DNA from: Rubritepida sp.
GTDB lineage: Bacteria > Pseudomonadota > Alphaproteobacteria > Acetobacterales > Acetobacteraceae
DNA length: 16,118 nt
Direction of reading: 5' to 3'
Assembly: GCA_014376425.1 (NCBI GenBank)
Contig: JACMRO010000229.1
Location: forward strand, 1-16,118
A model generated the notes under the pieces. It ran no database searches and was not told the origin of the DNA. It saw only the letters and a program-made list of their open reading frames with translations. The translations under genes and the position numbers were made by a program. Shown one piece after another: positions 1 through 6,841 of this stretch (the stretch's first letter is position 1; each line of letters starts with the position of its first letter).

Positions 1-1
1 A

Positions 2-586
2 ACCAACACGCCCCCGCCGCCCACCCCTGCCCCGCCGCGTCCCAGCCCCGCACCGCCGCGGCCCACCCCGCCCAGCCCGGCGCCCCCCGCGCCGCAGCCG
101 GCGCAGGAGGCCGGCACCGGCCAGACGCCACCAGTGCAGCGCCCGCAGGAGCGCAGCCAGAGCGTGCTGAACACGCTGGACCGGCTGCGCGCGGCGCAGG
201 CACAGCAGACGCCGCCCGCCGCCCGCCCCAACCCGGCCGGCGCGCCCGCGCAGGGGGGCGGCACGCCGCTGGGCACCGCCAAACTCACCGCCGCCGAACG
301 CTCCGGCCTGGCCGACCGCATTGGCGAGAGCGGGAGCGTGGATGCCGGCGCGCCGGGCATCCAGAACATCGTGGTGGAACTGCGGGTCGAGACCGATGCC
401 GGCGGCACCGTGCGCCGGGTGACCGGCACGCCGCCGGGCGACGTGCGGGCGCGGGCGGTGTATGAAGCCGCGCGTCGCGCCCTGCTGGACCCGCGCTGCA
501 ACCCGCTGCCGCTGCCGCCAGCGCGGCTGGCGGCACTGCGGGACACGCTGTTCCGGTTCAATCCGCGCGACCTTGGCTTGCGCTGA
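2..586 (+). CDS. tolA: TolA-like Tol-Pal envelope protein, C-terminal part (5' truncated by window)
   Basis: The frame is open from base 2 to the TGA at 584-586 (194 residues), so the gene begins outside the window. A GTG at 134 lies inside the continuous proline-rich frame and is probably not the true start. The first ~45 residues are Pro/Ala-rich, like the periplasmic stalk of TolA/TonB-type proteins. Residues ~100-194 look like the TolA C-terminal domain: a strand with VVELRVETDAGGTV, then PRCNPLPLPP, ending in FRFNPRDL. In the family, TolA is anchored in the inner membrane and links TolQR energy to TolB/Pal. The tolB gene 75 bases downstream supports this. Oddity: where TolA usually has a Cys-Trp pair (RCWxV), this protein reads GESGSV, leaving the Cys of PRCNP without its usual partner. 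A generic TonB-like energy transducer is the alternative. Confidence 0.85.
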   Translation, partial: TNTPPPPTPAPPRPSPAPPRPTPPSPAPPAPQPAQEAGTGQTPPVQRPQERSQSVLNTLDRLRAAQAQQTPPAARPNPAGAPAQGGGTPLGTAKLTAAERSGLADRIGESGSVDAGAPGIQNIVVELRVETDAGGTVRRVTGTPPGDVRARAVYEAARRALLDPRCNPLPLPPARLAALRDTLFRFNPRDLGLR

Positions 587-615
587 GACGTTGCCACCAA
601 GACTTGCCTTGACCA

Positions 616-629
616 TGCCGCCTGCGGCA
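616..629. other. small GC hairpin between tolA and tolB
   Basis: TGCCGC and GCGGCA form a 6-bp perfect stem with a CT loop in the 75-base gap between tolA and tolB. There is no T-run after it, so it is a weak terminator candidate. It could instead attenuate or separate the two messages. Confidence 0.25.
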
Positions 630-661
630 CCAACCTGCCGCCAAGCCCGGGAGTACGCCCA

Positions 662-1972
662 GTGACCATCATCACCCGCCGAACCGCCCTCCTCGCGCCG
701 CTCGGCCTCGCCACTCAGGCGCGGGCGCAAGGGTCGGTTGTGGACATCACCCGCGCCCGGACCGAGCCGGTGCCCATCGCCATCCCCGCCATGGCCGGCA
801 GTGAGCTGGGCGCCCGCATCGCCCAGGTCATCACCACCAACCTGCGCAATTCCGGCCTGTTCCGCCCGGTCAACCAGGCCGCCTTCATCCAGACGCCGGA
901 GGCCGCCGCCGGCACCCCCCGTTTCCAGGACTGGCGGGTCATCGGCGCAACCTTCCTGGTCACCGGCCGCGTCTCCACTACGGGCGACCAGATGCGCGTC
1001 GAATTCCGCCTGTGGGACGTGCTGCCCGAGGCGCAGGCGCTGGGCACCGCCTACAACGCCTCCGTCGCCAACTGGCGGCAGATCGCGCACATCATCTCGG
1101 ACGACATCTACCAGCGCGCGTTGGGCGAGCAGGGCTACTTCAACACCCGCGTGGCGCTGATCGCCGAATCCGGCCCGCGCGACCGCCGTAGTCGACGCCT
1201 CGCCATCATGGACCAGGATGGCGAGAATTTCCGCTACCTGACCGATGGCTCGGCCCAGGCCCTGACGCCGCGCTTCCACCCCAACGCGCAGCAGATCGCC
1301 TTCATGAGTTACGCCAACAACAACCCGCGCGTCTTCCTGTTCAACGTGCAGTCCGGCCGGCAGGAGGTGCTGGGCAATTTCGCCGGCATGACGCTGAGCC
1401 CGCGCTTTTCGCCCGATGGCCGATCGGTCGTGCTGTCCTCGGTGCGCGGCGGCGACGCCAACATCTTCGTGGTGGATCTGGGCAGCCGGCGCGAACGCCA
1501 GTTGACCTCTGGCGGCGGCCTCGACGTCTCGCCCTGCTATTCGCCCGATGGCAGCCAGATCGTCTTCAATTCCGACCGCGGCGGCGACCAGCAGCTTTAC
1601 GTGATGGATGCCGGCGGCGGCGGGTCGCGCCGCATCAGCTTCGGCCAGGGCCGCTACGCCACGCCGGTGTGGAGCCCGCGCGGCGACCTGATCGCCTTCA
1701 CCCGCATCGGCCGCGGCGGCTTCGCCATCGGCGTCATGCGGCCCGATGGCTCGGGCGAGCGCATCCTTTCCGAGGGCTGGGCGATGGAAGGGCCGACCTT
1801 CGCGCCCAACGGCCGGGTGCTGATGTTCTACCGCGAAAGTCAGTCCCGGGATTCGCGCGGCAGCGGCTATTCGTCGCGCATCGCCAGCATCGATATCGCA
1901 GGCTTCAACGAACGCCAGGTGGTAACGCCGACGGACGCCTCCGATCCGTCCTGGAGCGCGCTGCTGAGCTGA
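662..1972 (+). CDS. tolB: Tol-Pal system periplasmic protein TolB
   Basis: TolB is a periplasmic beta-propeller that binds Pal and takes part in outer-membrane constriction at division. The 436-residue product starts with a signal peptide. It has twin arginines (TRRTALL, residues 5-11) and probable cleavage after ARA at residue 22, so Tat export is possible. The N-terminal TolB domain spans about 24-150. Five PD40/WD40-like blades follow, each with an F/Y-S/A/H-P-x-G/N motif: FHPNAQQIAF, FSPDGRSVV, YSPDGSQIVF, WSPRGDLIAF and FAPNGRVLMF. The length is typical. The GTG start at 662 is chosen because the signal peptide begins there and GGGAG at 649-653 lies 8 bases upstream. The preceding gene is TolA-like, the usual order of the tol cluster. 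Identification is secure. Confidence 0.96.
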   Translation: MTIITRRTALLAPLGLATQARAQGSVVDITRARTEPVPIAIPAMAGSELGARIAQVITTNLRNSGLFRPVNQAAFIQTPEAAAGTPRFQDWRVIGATFLVTGRVSTTGDQMRVEFRLWDVLPEAQALGTAYNASVANWRQIAHIISDDIYQRALGEQGYFNTRVALIAESGPRDRRSRRLAIMDQDGENFRYLTDGSAQALTPRFHPNAQQIAFMSYANNNPRVFLFNVQSGRQEVLGNFAGMTLSPRFSPDGRSVVLSSVRGGDANIFVVDLGSRRERQLTSGGGLDVSPCYSPDGSQIVFNSDRGGDQQLYVMDAGGGGSRRISFGQGRYATPVWSPRGDLIAFTRIGRGGFAIGVMRPDGSGERILSEGWAMEGPTFAPNGRVLMFYRESQSRDSRGSGYSSRIASIDIAGFNERQVVTPTDASDPSWSALLS

Positions 1973-2039
1973 CAGGTGCGCCCTGGTTTCGCCAACGCAT
2001 CCCCGCTATAGCCGCGCGGATGGCAGGGTGCAGCGCAGC

Positions 2040-2597
2040 ATGACGTGGGTGGATCTGGCCGCACTGGCTGTGCTCGTCGTCTCCGCCATCCTGTCTTTCT
2101 GGCGCGGCTTCGTGCGCGAGGTGCTGGGCATCGCCGCCTGGATCGGCGCGCTGGTGGCGGCCTTCGCGCTGCGCGGCACCGTGCGGCCGTTCTTCGCGGG
2201 CTTCGTCGATGCGCCCTGGCTGGCCGATGGCCTGGCTGTGGGCAGCGTGTTCCTGGTGGTGCTGATCCTGCTCACCCTGGTCGTCCACGCCATTGCCAGC
2301 CGGGTGGAGGACAGCGCGCTGGGCGGGGTGGACCGCTCGCTCGGCGCCGTCTTTGGCCTGGCCCGCGGCGCCTTCCTGCTGGTGCTGGCCTACATCATCG
2401 CGGGCCTGCTGGTGCCGCAGACGGAACGCTGGCCCCAGGCGGTGCTCGATGCGCGGGGCCTGCCGCTCGTAGTCTCCGGCGCCCGCAACGTGGCTGGGCT
2501 GCTGCCGGCCGACTACCGCCCTCGCCTGGCTGAACCGCCCGAACGCCCGCTGCCGACGCAGGAGGACCTGCTGCGGCCACGGATCGCGCCGCGCTAG
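2040..2597 (+). CDS. cvpA: CvpA family integral membrane protein
   Basis: A 185-residue membrane protein with four hydrophobic segments (about 4-24, 28-48, 62-84 and 102-124). The family signature SFWRGFVREVLGIAAWI occurs near residue 18, and a polar, proline-rich tail follows. CvpA proteins are named for colicin V production and are linked to envelope maintenance; the molecular activity is not settled. The gene precedes purF, as in many proteobacteria (cvpA-purF), which supports the call. The ATG at 2040 is preferred over an in-frame GTG at 2028: the protein then begins directly before the first membrane segment, and AGGG at 2025-2028 is suitably placed. Sixty-seven bases separate it from tolB. 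Confidence 0.93.
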   Translation: MTWVDLAALAVLVVSAILSFWRGFVREVLGIAAWIGALVAAFALRGTVRPFFAGFVDAPWLADGLAVGSVFLVVLILLTLVVHAIASRVEDSALGGVDRSLGAVFGLARGAFLLVLAYIIAGLLVPQTERWPQAVLDARGLPLVVSGARNVAGLLPADYRPRLAEPPERPLPTQEDLLRPRIAPR

Positions 2598-2694
2598 GGC
2601 CGGGGTGCAATCCCCCGTCCGTCCGTCTATATGACGCTCGTCGCAGGCTGCCCTGGTGGGCCACCCCTGGCGGCCTGAAAGGTGCTGGATTCGC

Positions 2695-4194
2695 ATGGAC
2701 CTGACGACCAACCCATATTTCCACCCCGCCGGGCCTGCCGCTGGCGACGACGACAAGTTTCACGACGAATGCGGCGTCTTCGGGGTCTGGAATCACGCCG
2801 ACGCAGCGGCGCTGGTCGCGCTGGGCCTGCATGCCCTGCAGCATCGCGGGCAGGAGGCATCGGGCATCGTCGCCCGCGCCGCGCCCGGCGTGTTCAACAC
2901 CCATCGCGGCCTGGGCCTGGTGGGCGACATCTTTGGCGACGCCAAGGTGATGGCCGGCCTGCCGGGCCGCGCGGCCTGCGGCCACAACCGCTACGCCACC
3001 ACCGGCGAGACCGCGCTGCGCAACGTCCAGCCCCTCTACGCCGATTTCGAATTCGGCGGTTTCGCCGTGGGGCATAACGGCAACCTGACCAACGCCAAGG
3101 TGCTGCGCCAGGCGCTGGTCAAGCGCGGCTGCCTGTTCCAGTCCAGCACCGACACCGAGGTGTTCATCCACCTCATTGCCATCAGCCTCTACACCAACGT
3201 CATCGACCGGTTGATCGACGCGTTGAAGCAGGTGCAGGGCGCCTACAGCCTTGTGGCGCTGCATGACGGCGCGCTGATCGGCGCGCGCGACCCGCTGGGG
3301 GTGCGGCCGCTGGTGCTGGGCTCGATGCCCAATGCGGGTGGCGCGCCGTCCTGGATCCTGGCCAGCGAGACCTGCGCGTTGGACATCGTCGGCGCTGAGT
3401 TCGTTCGCGACATCGAACCGGGCGAAGTCGTCATCATCGACGACAATGGGTTGCGCAGCCAAAAACCGTTCGGCCGGGTGCCCAGCCGCTTCTGCATCTT
3501 CGAGTACATCTATTTCGCCCGGCCCGACTCTGTCGTCGAAGGCACCGGCGTCTACGCGTCGCGGAAACTGATCGGCGCCGAACTGGCGCGCGAAAGCCAC
3601 GTCGACGCGGATGTGGTGGTGCCGGTGCCCGATAGCGGCGTGCCGGCCGCCATGGGCTACGCGTCGGAATGCGGCGTGCCCTTCGAATTGGGCATCATCC
3701 GCAACCATTATGTCGGCCGCACCTTCATCGAACCGACCGACCAGATCCGCCACCTCGGCGTCAAACTCAAGCACTCCGCCAACCGTGCAACGCTGGAAGG
3801 CAAGCGCGTGATCCTTGTCGATGACAGCATCGTTCGCGGCACCACATCGCGGAAAATCGTGGAAATGGTGCGCCACGCCGGCGCGGCAGAGGTCCACATG
3901 CGCATCTCCTCGCCCCCCACCACCCATAGCTGCTTCTATGGCATCGATACCCCGTCGCGCCGCCAACTCCTGGCTTCGCACAACGACGTGGCCGAAATGG
4001 CGGCATTGATCGGGGTGGACAGCCTGGCATTCATCTCGCTCGACGGCCTCTACCGCGCCCTCGGCCAGGGCGGCCGGAACAACGCCCAGCCGCAATTCTG
4101 CGATGCCTGCTTCACCGGCGACTACGCCATTCCTCTCACCGATTGGCCCGCCGAAGCAGCCCGGGCCGAGCCGGCTCTGCTGCCCGGTCGATGA
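2695..4194 (+). CDS. purF: amidophosphoribosyltransferase (PurF, iron-sulfur type)
   Basis: The enzyme makes 5-phosphoribosylamine from PRPP and glutamine, the first committed step of purine synthesis, in the cytoplasm. The product has 499 residues. The N-terminal glutaminase (Ntn hydrolase) domain begins with Cys26 in DECGVFG, so a 25-residue propeptide must be removed. CGHNRYATTG and GHNGNLTN follow. The phosphoribosyltransferase domain has the PRPP loop VILVDDSIVRGTT at 372-384. Cys267, Cys413, Cys469 and Cys472 (CDAC) match the four [4Fe-4S] ligands known from the Bacillus subtilis enzyme, so this is probably the oxygen-sensitive cluster type. The ATG at 2695 with GAAAGG at 2677-2682 is preferred. 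A GTG at 2656 would add 13 residues unlike the family. It follows cvpA with a 97-base gap. Confidence 0.97.
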   Translation: MDLTTNPYFHPAGPAAGDDDKFHDECGVFGVWNHADAAALVALGLHALQHRGQEASGIVARAAPGVFNTHRGLGLVGDIFGDAKVMAGLPGRAACGHNRYATTGETALRNVQPLYADFEFGGFAVGHNGNLTNAKVLRQALVKRGCLFQSSTDTEVFIHLIAISLYTNVIDRLIDALKQVQGAYSLVALHDGALIGARDPLGVRPLVLGSMPNAGGAPSWILASETCALDIVGAEFVRDIEPGEVVIIDDNGLRSQKPFGRVPSRFCIFEYIYFARPDSVVEGTGVYASRKLIGAELARESHVDADVVVPVPDSGVPAAMGYASECGVPFELGIIRNHYVGRTFIEPTDQIRHLGVKLKHSANRATLEGKRVILVDDSIVRGTTSRKIVEMVRHAGAAEVHMRISSPPTTHSCFYGIDTPSRRQLLASHNDVAEMAALIGVDSLAFISLDGLYRALGQGGRNNAQPQFCDACFTGDYAIPLTDWPAEAARAEPALLPGR

Positions 4195-4241
4195 GGCTGC
4201 TGGGCAGGGGCCTGGTGGGCTCATGGGCGTGCGCGTTGCCT

Positions 4242-4263
4242 GGGGAAGGGCTTTGCCCTCCCC
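4242..4263 (+). terminator. strong GC hairpin downstream of purF, candidate terminator
   Basis: GGGGAAGGGC at 4242-4251 pairs with GCCCTCCCC at 4255-4263 around a TTT loop. This gives nine G-C or A-T pairs with one bulged A. It begins 47 bases after the purF stop and precedes a separately transcribed gene. No U-tract follows, which is common for terminator-like stems in very GC-rich genomes, so termination is inferred. Confidence 0.55.
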
Positions 4264-4277
4264 CGTACCATCACCCT

Positions 4278-4332
4278 CCAGGGGCGACCCGACCAAGGGT
4301 GACCTGGCCAGGGCTGACCCAAGGGGTGACCC
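4278..4332 (+). repeat. four short direct repeats AGGG(N)YGACC between purF and the SDR gene
   Basis: Copies at 4280-4290 (AGGGGCGACCC), 4296-4304 (AGGGTGACC), 4310-4320 (AGGGCTGACCC) and 4322-4332 (AGGGGTGACCC) are spaced 16, 14 and 12 bases apart. The first copy lies in a 14-base string, CCAGGGGCGACCCG (4278-4291), that recurs exactly at 12626-12639. They could be decayed pieces of a dispersed GC hairpin element or binding sites upstream of the SDR gene. No function is shown by the sequence. Confidence 0.4.
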
Positions 4333-4368
4333 GCCGCTTGGGACAGCCCGCATCAACCAAGGCCCAGC

Positions 4369-5109
4369 ATGCTCCCGCTTGATGGCGCCATAGCTCTGGT
4401 CACTGGAGCCTCGCGCGGCATCGGTGCCGCGGTGGCCGTGGAGTTGGCGCGGCTGGGGGCGCATTGCGTACTGACCGCCCGCACGCAGGGGGGGCTGGAG
4501 GAGACGGATGCCGCGATCCGTGCGGTCGGTGGCCAGGCCACCCTGTTGCCGTTGGATCTCATCGAGGGTGCGGCGGATCTGGACATGCTGGGTCCGAGTA
4601 TCATCGAGCGGTTTGGGCGGCTGGACATCCTAGTCCATGCGGCGGGGGTGTTGCCGAAATTGACGCCGGTGGCCCACATCCTGCCGGGCGACTTCGCGGC
4701 TTCGGTCGCCGTGAACTTCAGCGCGGCCTGGCGGCTGATCCGTACTTGCGAGCCGCCGTTGCGCGCCGCGCCTGCCGGGCGGGCGGTGTTCCTGACCGAC
4801 GCGCGCGTGGCGGAGCCTTCGGCTTATTTCGGCCTGTACAGCGCGGCCAAGGCCGGCCAGGCGCATCTGGTGCAGGCCTGGGCGGCAGAGGTCGCCGGCA
4901 CGCCCATCAGGGTTAACCTGGCCGACCCTGGCGCCGTGGGGACACGGTTGCGCCGATCGGCCTGGCCGGGCGAGAACCAGGCGGCGCTGGCCGCGCCGGC
5001 CGATGTGGCGCCGGCCATCGCCGCGCTGTGCCTGCCGGGCGAGGTGCGGCACGGCCAGGTGGTTCGCATCGGCTCAGGCGACGATGGCTGCGCCATCGCG
5101 CCGACTTGA
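4369..5109 (+). CDS. SDR family NAD(P)-dependent oxidoreductase (catalytic Ser position replaced)
   Basis: A 246-residue short-chain dehydrogenase/reductase of classical length. The nucleotide-binding TGASRGIG is at 12-19 and HAAG at 90-93 replaces the usual NNAG. The active-site Asn is probably N116. The YSAAK motif gives Tyr157 and Lys161. The residue 13 before the Tyr, normally the catalytic Ser, is Asp144 in the string FLTDAR. The substrate is unknown; the general outline is reminiscent of YciK-like SDRs. ATG 4369 follows AAGG at 4358-4361 and puts the Rossmann motif at the normal distance from the N-terminus. The stop TGA (5107-5109) overlaps the TTG start of rlmJ, so the two are probably co-translated. 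With Asp at the Ser position the enzyme may have altered chemistry or be a non-catalytic binder. Confidence 0.88.
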   Translation: MLPLDGAIALVTGASRGIGAAVAVELARLGAHCVLTARTQGGLEETDAAIRAVGGQATLLPLDLIEGAADLDMLGPSIIERFGRLDILVHAAGVLPKLTPVAHILPGDFAASVAVNFSAAWRLIRTCEPPLRAAPAGRAVFLTDARVAEPSAYFGLYSAAKAGQAHLVQAWAAEVAGTPIRVNLADPGAVGTRLRRSAWPGENQAALAAPADVAPAIAALCLPGEVRHGQVVRIGSGDDGCAIAPT

Positions 5110-5921
5110 ACTACCGCCACGCCTTCCACGCCGGCAACTTTGCCGATTGCGTGAAGCATGCGCTGCTGGTCTGGGTGTTGCGCGCGATGCAGCGCAAGCC
5201 GACGCCGCTGCGGGTGCTGGACGCCCATGCGGGGCGGGGCGAATACGCGCTGGATTCGGATGAGGCCCGGCGCGGCGGCGAGTGGTGGGAGGGTGTCGGC
5301 CGGCTGATGGCGGTCGAGGAAGGCCCGCTGGCGGATTATGTCGGGCTGCTGCGCCAGCTCGGCATGCCCGGCACCTATCCCGGCAGCCCGCGCATCATTC
5401 AGGCGTTGCTGCGGCCGAGCGATGCGCTGGTGCTGAACGAACTGCATCCCGAGGATCACGCGGCGCTGCGGCGCGCGCTGCGCGGCACGCCCACCCACAT
5501 GCGCGACGCCTATGAAGCGGCCCGCGCACTGACCCCATTCCCCGAAAAGCGCGGACTGGTCCTGTTCGATCCGCCTTTCGAGGCGACGGACGAATTCCCC
5601 CGGCTGGCCACCGCCATGGCGCGGGTCTGGGCGCGGGCGCGCGGCCATGTGCAGGTGGCCTGGTACCCGATCAAGCACAGGGCGCCTGTGCTGGCATTCC
5701 ACGCGGCGCTGCGCGACGCCGGGCTGCGCGACGCAGTGGCGGCCGAGCTGTGGCTGCGGGAGCCTTTGGACGCCACCCGGCTGAATGGCTGCGGGCTGCT
5801 GGTGGTGAACCCGCCCTACGGCTTCGAGACGGCGGGCGCGGCGATCCTGGCGGCGTTGATCGAGCGGCTGTCGGACGAGCCGGGCGCTGGCACGCGCATC
5901 CTGCGGGTGGTCGATGAGTAA
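5106..5921 (+). CDS. rlmJ: 23S rRNA (adenine(2030)-N(6))-methyltransferase RlmJ
   Basis: RlmJ methylates N6 of A2030 in 23S rRNA, using S-adenosylmethionine. The 271-residue product begins with the family's N-terminal signature, NYRHAFHAGNFADCVKH. The SAM-binding motif DAHAGRGEY is at 39-47 and the catalytic DPPFE at 155-159. The family normally starts a residue or two before YRH, which here coincides with a TTG at 5106-5108. That codon overlaps the SDR stop in a TTGA arrangement, so translation probably restarts by coupling. A start at GTG 5028 would put 26 extra residues inside the SDR gene and is unlikely. No good Shine-Dalgarno is visible. The 3' end overlaps gpsA by 8 bases. Confidence 0.93.
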   Translation: MNYRHAFHAGNFADCVKHALLVWVLRAMQRKPTPLRVLDAHAGRGEYALDSDEARRGGEWWEGVGRLMAVEEGPLADYVGLLRQLGMPGTYPGSPRIIQALLRPSDALVLNELHPEDHAALRRALRGTPTHMRDAYEAARALTPFPEKRGLVLFDPPFEATDEFPRLATAMARVWARARGHVQVAWYPIKHRAPVLAFHAALRDAGLRDAVAAELWLREPLDATRLNGCGLLVVNPPYGFETAGAAILAALIERLSDEPGAGTRILRVVDE

Positions 5922-6822
5922 GATCGCGGTGCTGGGGGCAGGCGCCTGGGGCTGCGCGCTGGCGCTGCATGCGTGGCGCCAGGGGCATGCGATGACGCTG
6001 TGGGCCCGCACCGCGCCGCGCGCCGTGCTGCCGGCGGAAGTGACGATCGTCGGTGATCCCATGGCCGCGCTGGCGGGCGCTGATCTCGCCATCGTCGCGG
6101 TCCCGGCGCAGCACCTTCGCGCGGTCGTGGCGCCGTGGCCTGGGGTGGCGCTGCTATTGGCCTGCAAGGGCTTCGAGGCGGGCAGTGGCCTGCTGCCGAC
6201 CGAGGTGGCCGGCCGCGGCGCCGTATTGTCCGGGCCAAATTTCGCGGCCGAGGTCGCCGCCGGGCTGCCGGCCGCGGCGGTGGTGGCAGGCGCCGACCAG
6301 GCGCTGGTCGAGGCGGTGATCGCGGCGCTGGGCGGGCCGGCGCTGCGGCTCTATTCCAGCGCGGATGTGCTGGGGGTGCAGGCCGGCGGCGCGGCCAAGA
6401 ACGTATTGGCCATTGCCGCCGGTGCCGCGATGGGCGCGGGCCTGGGCGAGAATGCGCGCGCCGCATTGATCACCCGTGGCCTGGCCGAACTGTCGCGCTT
6501 GGTGCTCGCCCTGGGCGGGCGGCCAGGGACGGCCGCCGGCCTGTCGGGCATGGGCGACCTGATGCTGACCGCGAGCAGCCCCACCAGCCGCAACACCGCG
6601 CTGGGCGAGCGGCTGGGCCGCGGCGAGACGCTGGCGCAGGCCCTGGCCGCCAGTCGCGGTGTGGCGGAAGGCGTGGCGAGTGCGCCGGCCCTGCTGGCCC
6701 GCGCCAGCACGCTGGGCGTGGAGATGCCGATCTGCGAGGCCGTGGCGGCGATGCTGGACGGCCGCGCCTCGGTGCGCGATGCGATGGGAGGGCTGCTGGC
6801 ACGGCCTTTCCGGGCGGAGTGA
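5914..6822 (+). CDS. gpsA: glycerol-3-phosphate dehydrogenase [NAD(P)+]
   Basis: GpsA reduces dihydroxyacetone phosphate to sn-glycerol 3-phosphate, the backbone for phospholipids, in the cytoplasm. The Rossmann motif GAGAWG is at residues 8-13. Further family motifs are ACKGFE, LSGPNFAAEVAAGLP, and GAAKNVLAIAAGAAMG with the catalytic lysine, then GLSGMGDLMLTASSPTSRN. At 302 residues it is somewhat shorter than the usual ~330, with a compact C-terminus, but all motifs are in order. ATG 5914 overlaps the end of rlmJ by 8 bases and has no separate ribosome-binding site, which suggests coupling in an SDR-rlmJ-gpsA cassette. Identification is secure. Confidence 0.96.
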   Translation: MSKIAVLGAGAWGCALALHAWRQGHAMTLWARTAPRAVLPAEVTIVGDPMAALAGADLAIVAVPAQHLRAVVAPWPGVALLLACKGFEAGSGLLPTEVAGRGAVLSGPNFAAEVAAGLPAAAVVAGADQALVEAVIAALGGPALRLYSSADVLGVQAGGAAKNVLAIAAGAAMGAGLGENARAALITRGLAELSRLVLALGGRPGTAAGLSGMGDLMLTASSPTSRNTALGERLGRGETLAQALAASRGVAEGVASAPALLARASTLGVEMPICEAVAAMLDGRASVRDAMGGLLARPFRAE

Positions 6823-6825
6823 TTG

Positions 6826-6840
6826 CGTTATAATATAACG
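6826..6840 (+). promoter_or_regulatory. Zur-like operator: perfect palindrome CGTTATAATATAACG
   Basis: Seven bases on each side of the central A6833 are perfectly inverted (CGTTATA / TATAACG). The site lies 4 bases after gpsA and one base before the start codon of a zinc-type binding protein. GTTAT...ATAAC is the known shape of Zur operators in proteobacteria. It is a striking AT-rich island in ~70% GC DNA. A related Fur-family or manganese regulator is possible, but the downstream gene favours zinc. Confidence 0.75.
6829..6834 (+). promoter_or_regulatory. -10 box TATAAT inside the Zur-like palindrome
   Basis: An exact TATAAT lies within the palindrome, seven bases before ATG 6842. A transcript starting 6-8 bases after the box would begin at or next to the ATG, giving a leaderless mRNA. 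The region around 6807-6812 (TTTCCG) is only a weak -35. Repressor binding on the palindrome would cover the -10 directly. Confidence 0.55.
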
Positions 6841-6841
6841 T

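Noticed and set aside
2005..2012. GCTATAGC palindrome before cvpA
   Set aside because: Eight bases alone is too short to support an operator or promoter call.
2605..2633. Possible purF promoter (GTGCAA at 2605-2610, TATATG at 2628-2633)
   Set aside because: The -35 matches consensus at only three of six positions. The site may be chance and purF may be read from cvpA.
2656..2694. GTG start for purF at 2656
   Set aside because: It would add 13 residues with no resemblance to PurF. ATG 2695 has a purine-rich site and gives a normal propeptide before Cys26.
2395..4464. Long - strand open frame (689 codons) opposite purF
   Set aside because: It is the antisense shadow of purF and cvpA in high-GC DNA. 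The translation is low-complexity His/Gln/Ala/Gly-rich with no recognisable domain, while the + strand frame is a clear PurF.
4824..6167. - strand open frame (447 codons) opposite SDR/rlmJ/gpsA
   Set aside because: It crosses three well-supported + strand genes and has shadow-type composition.
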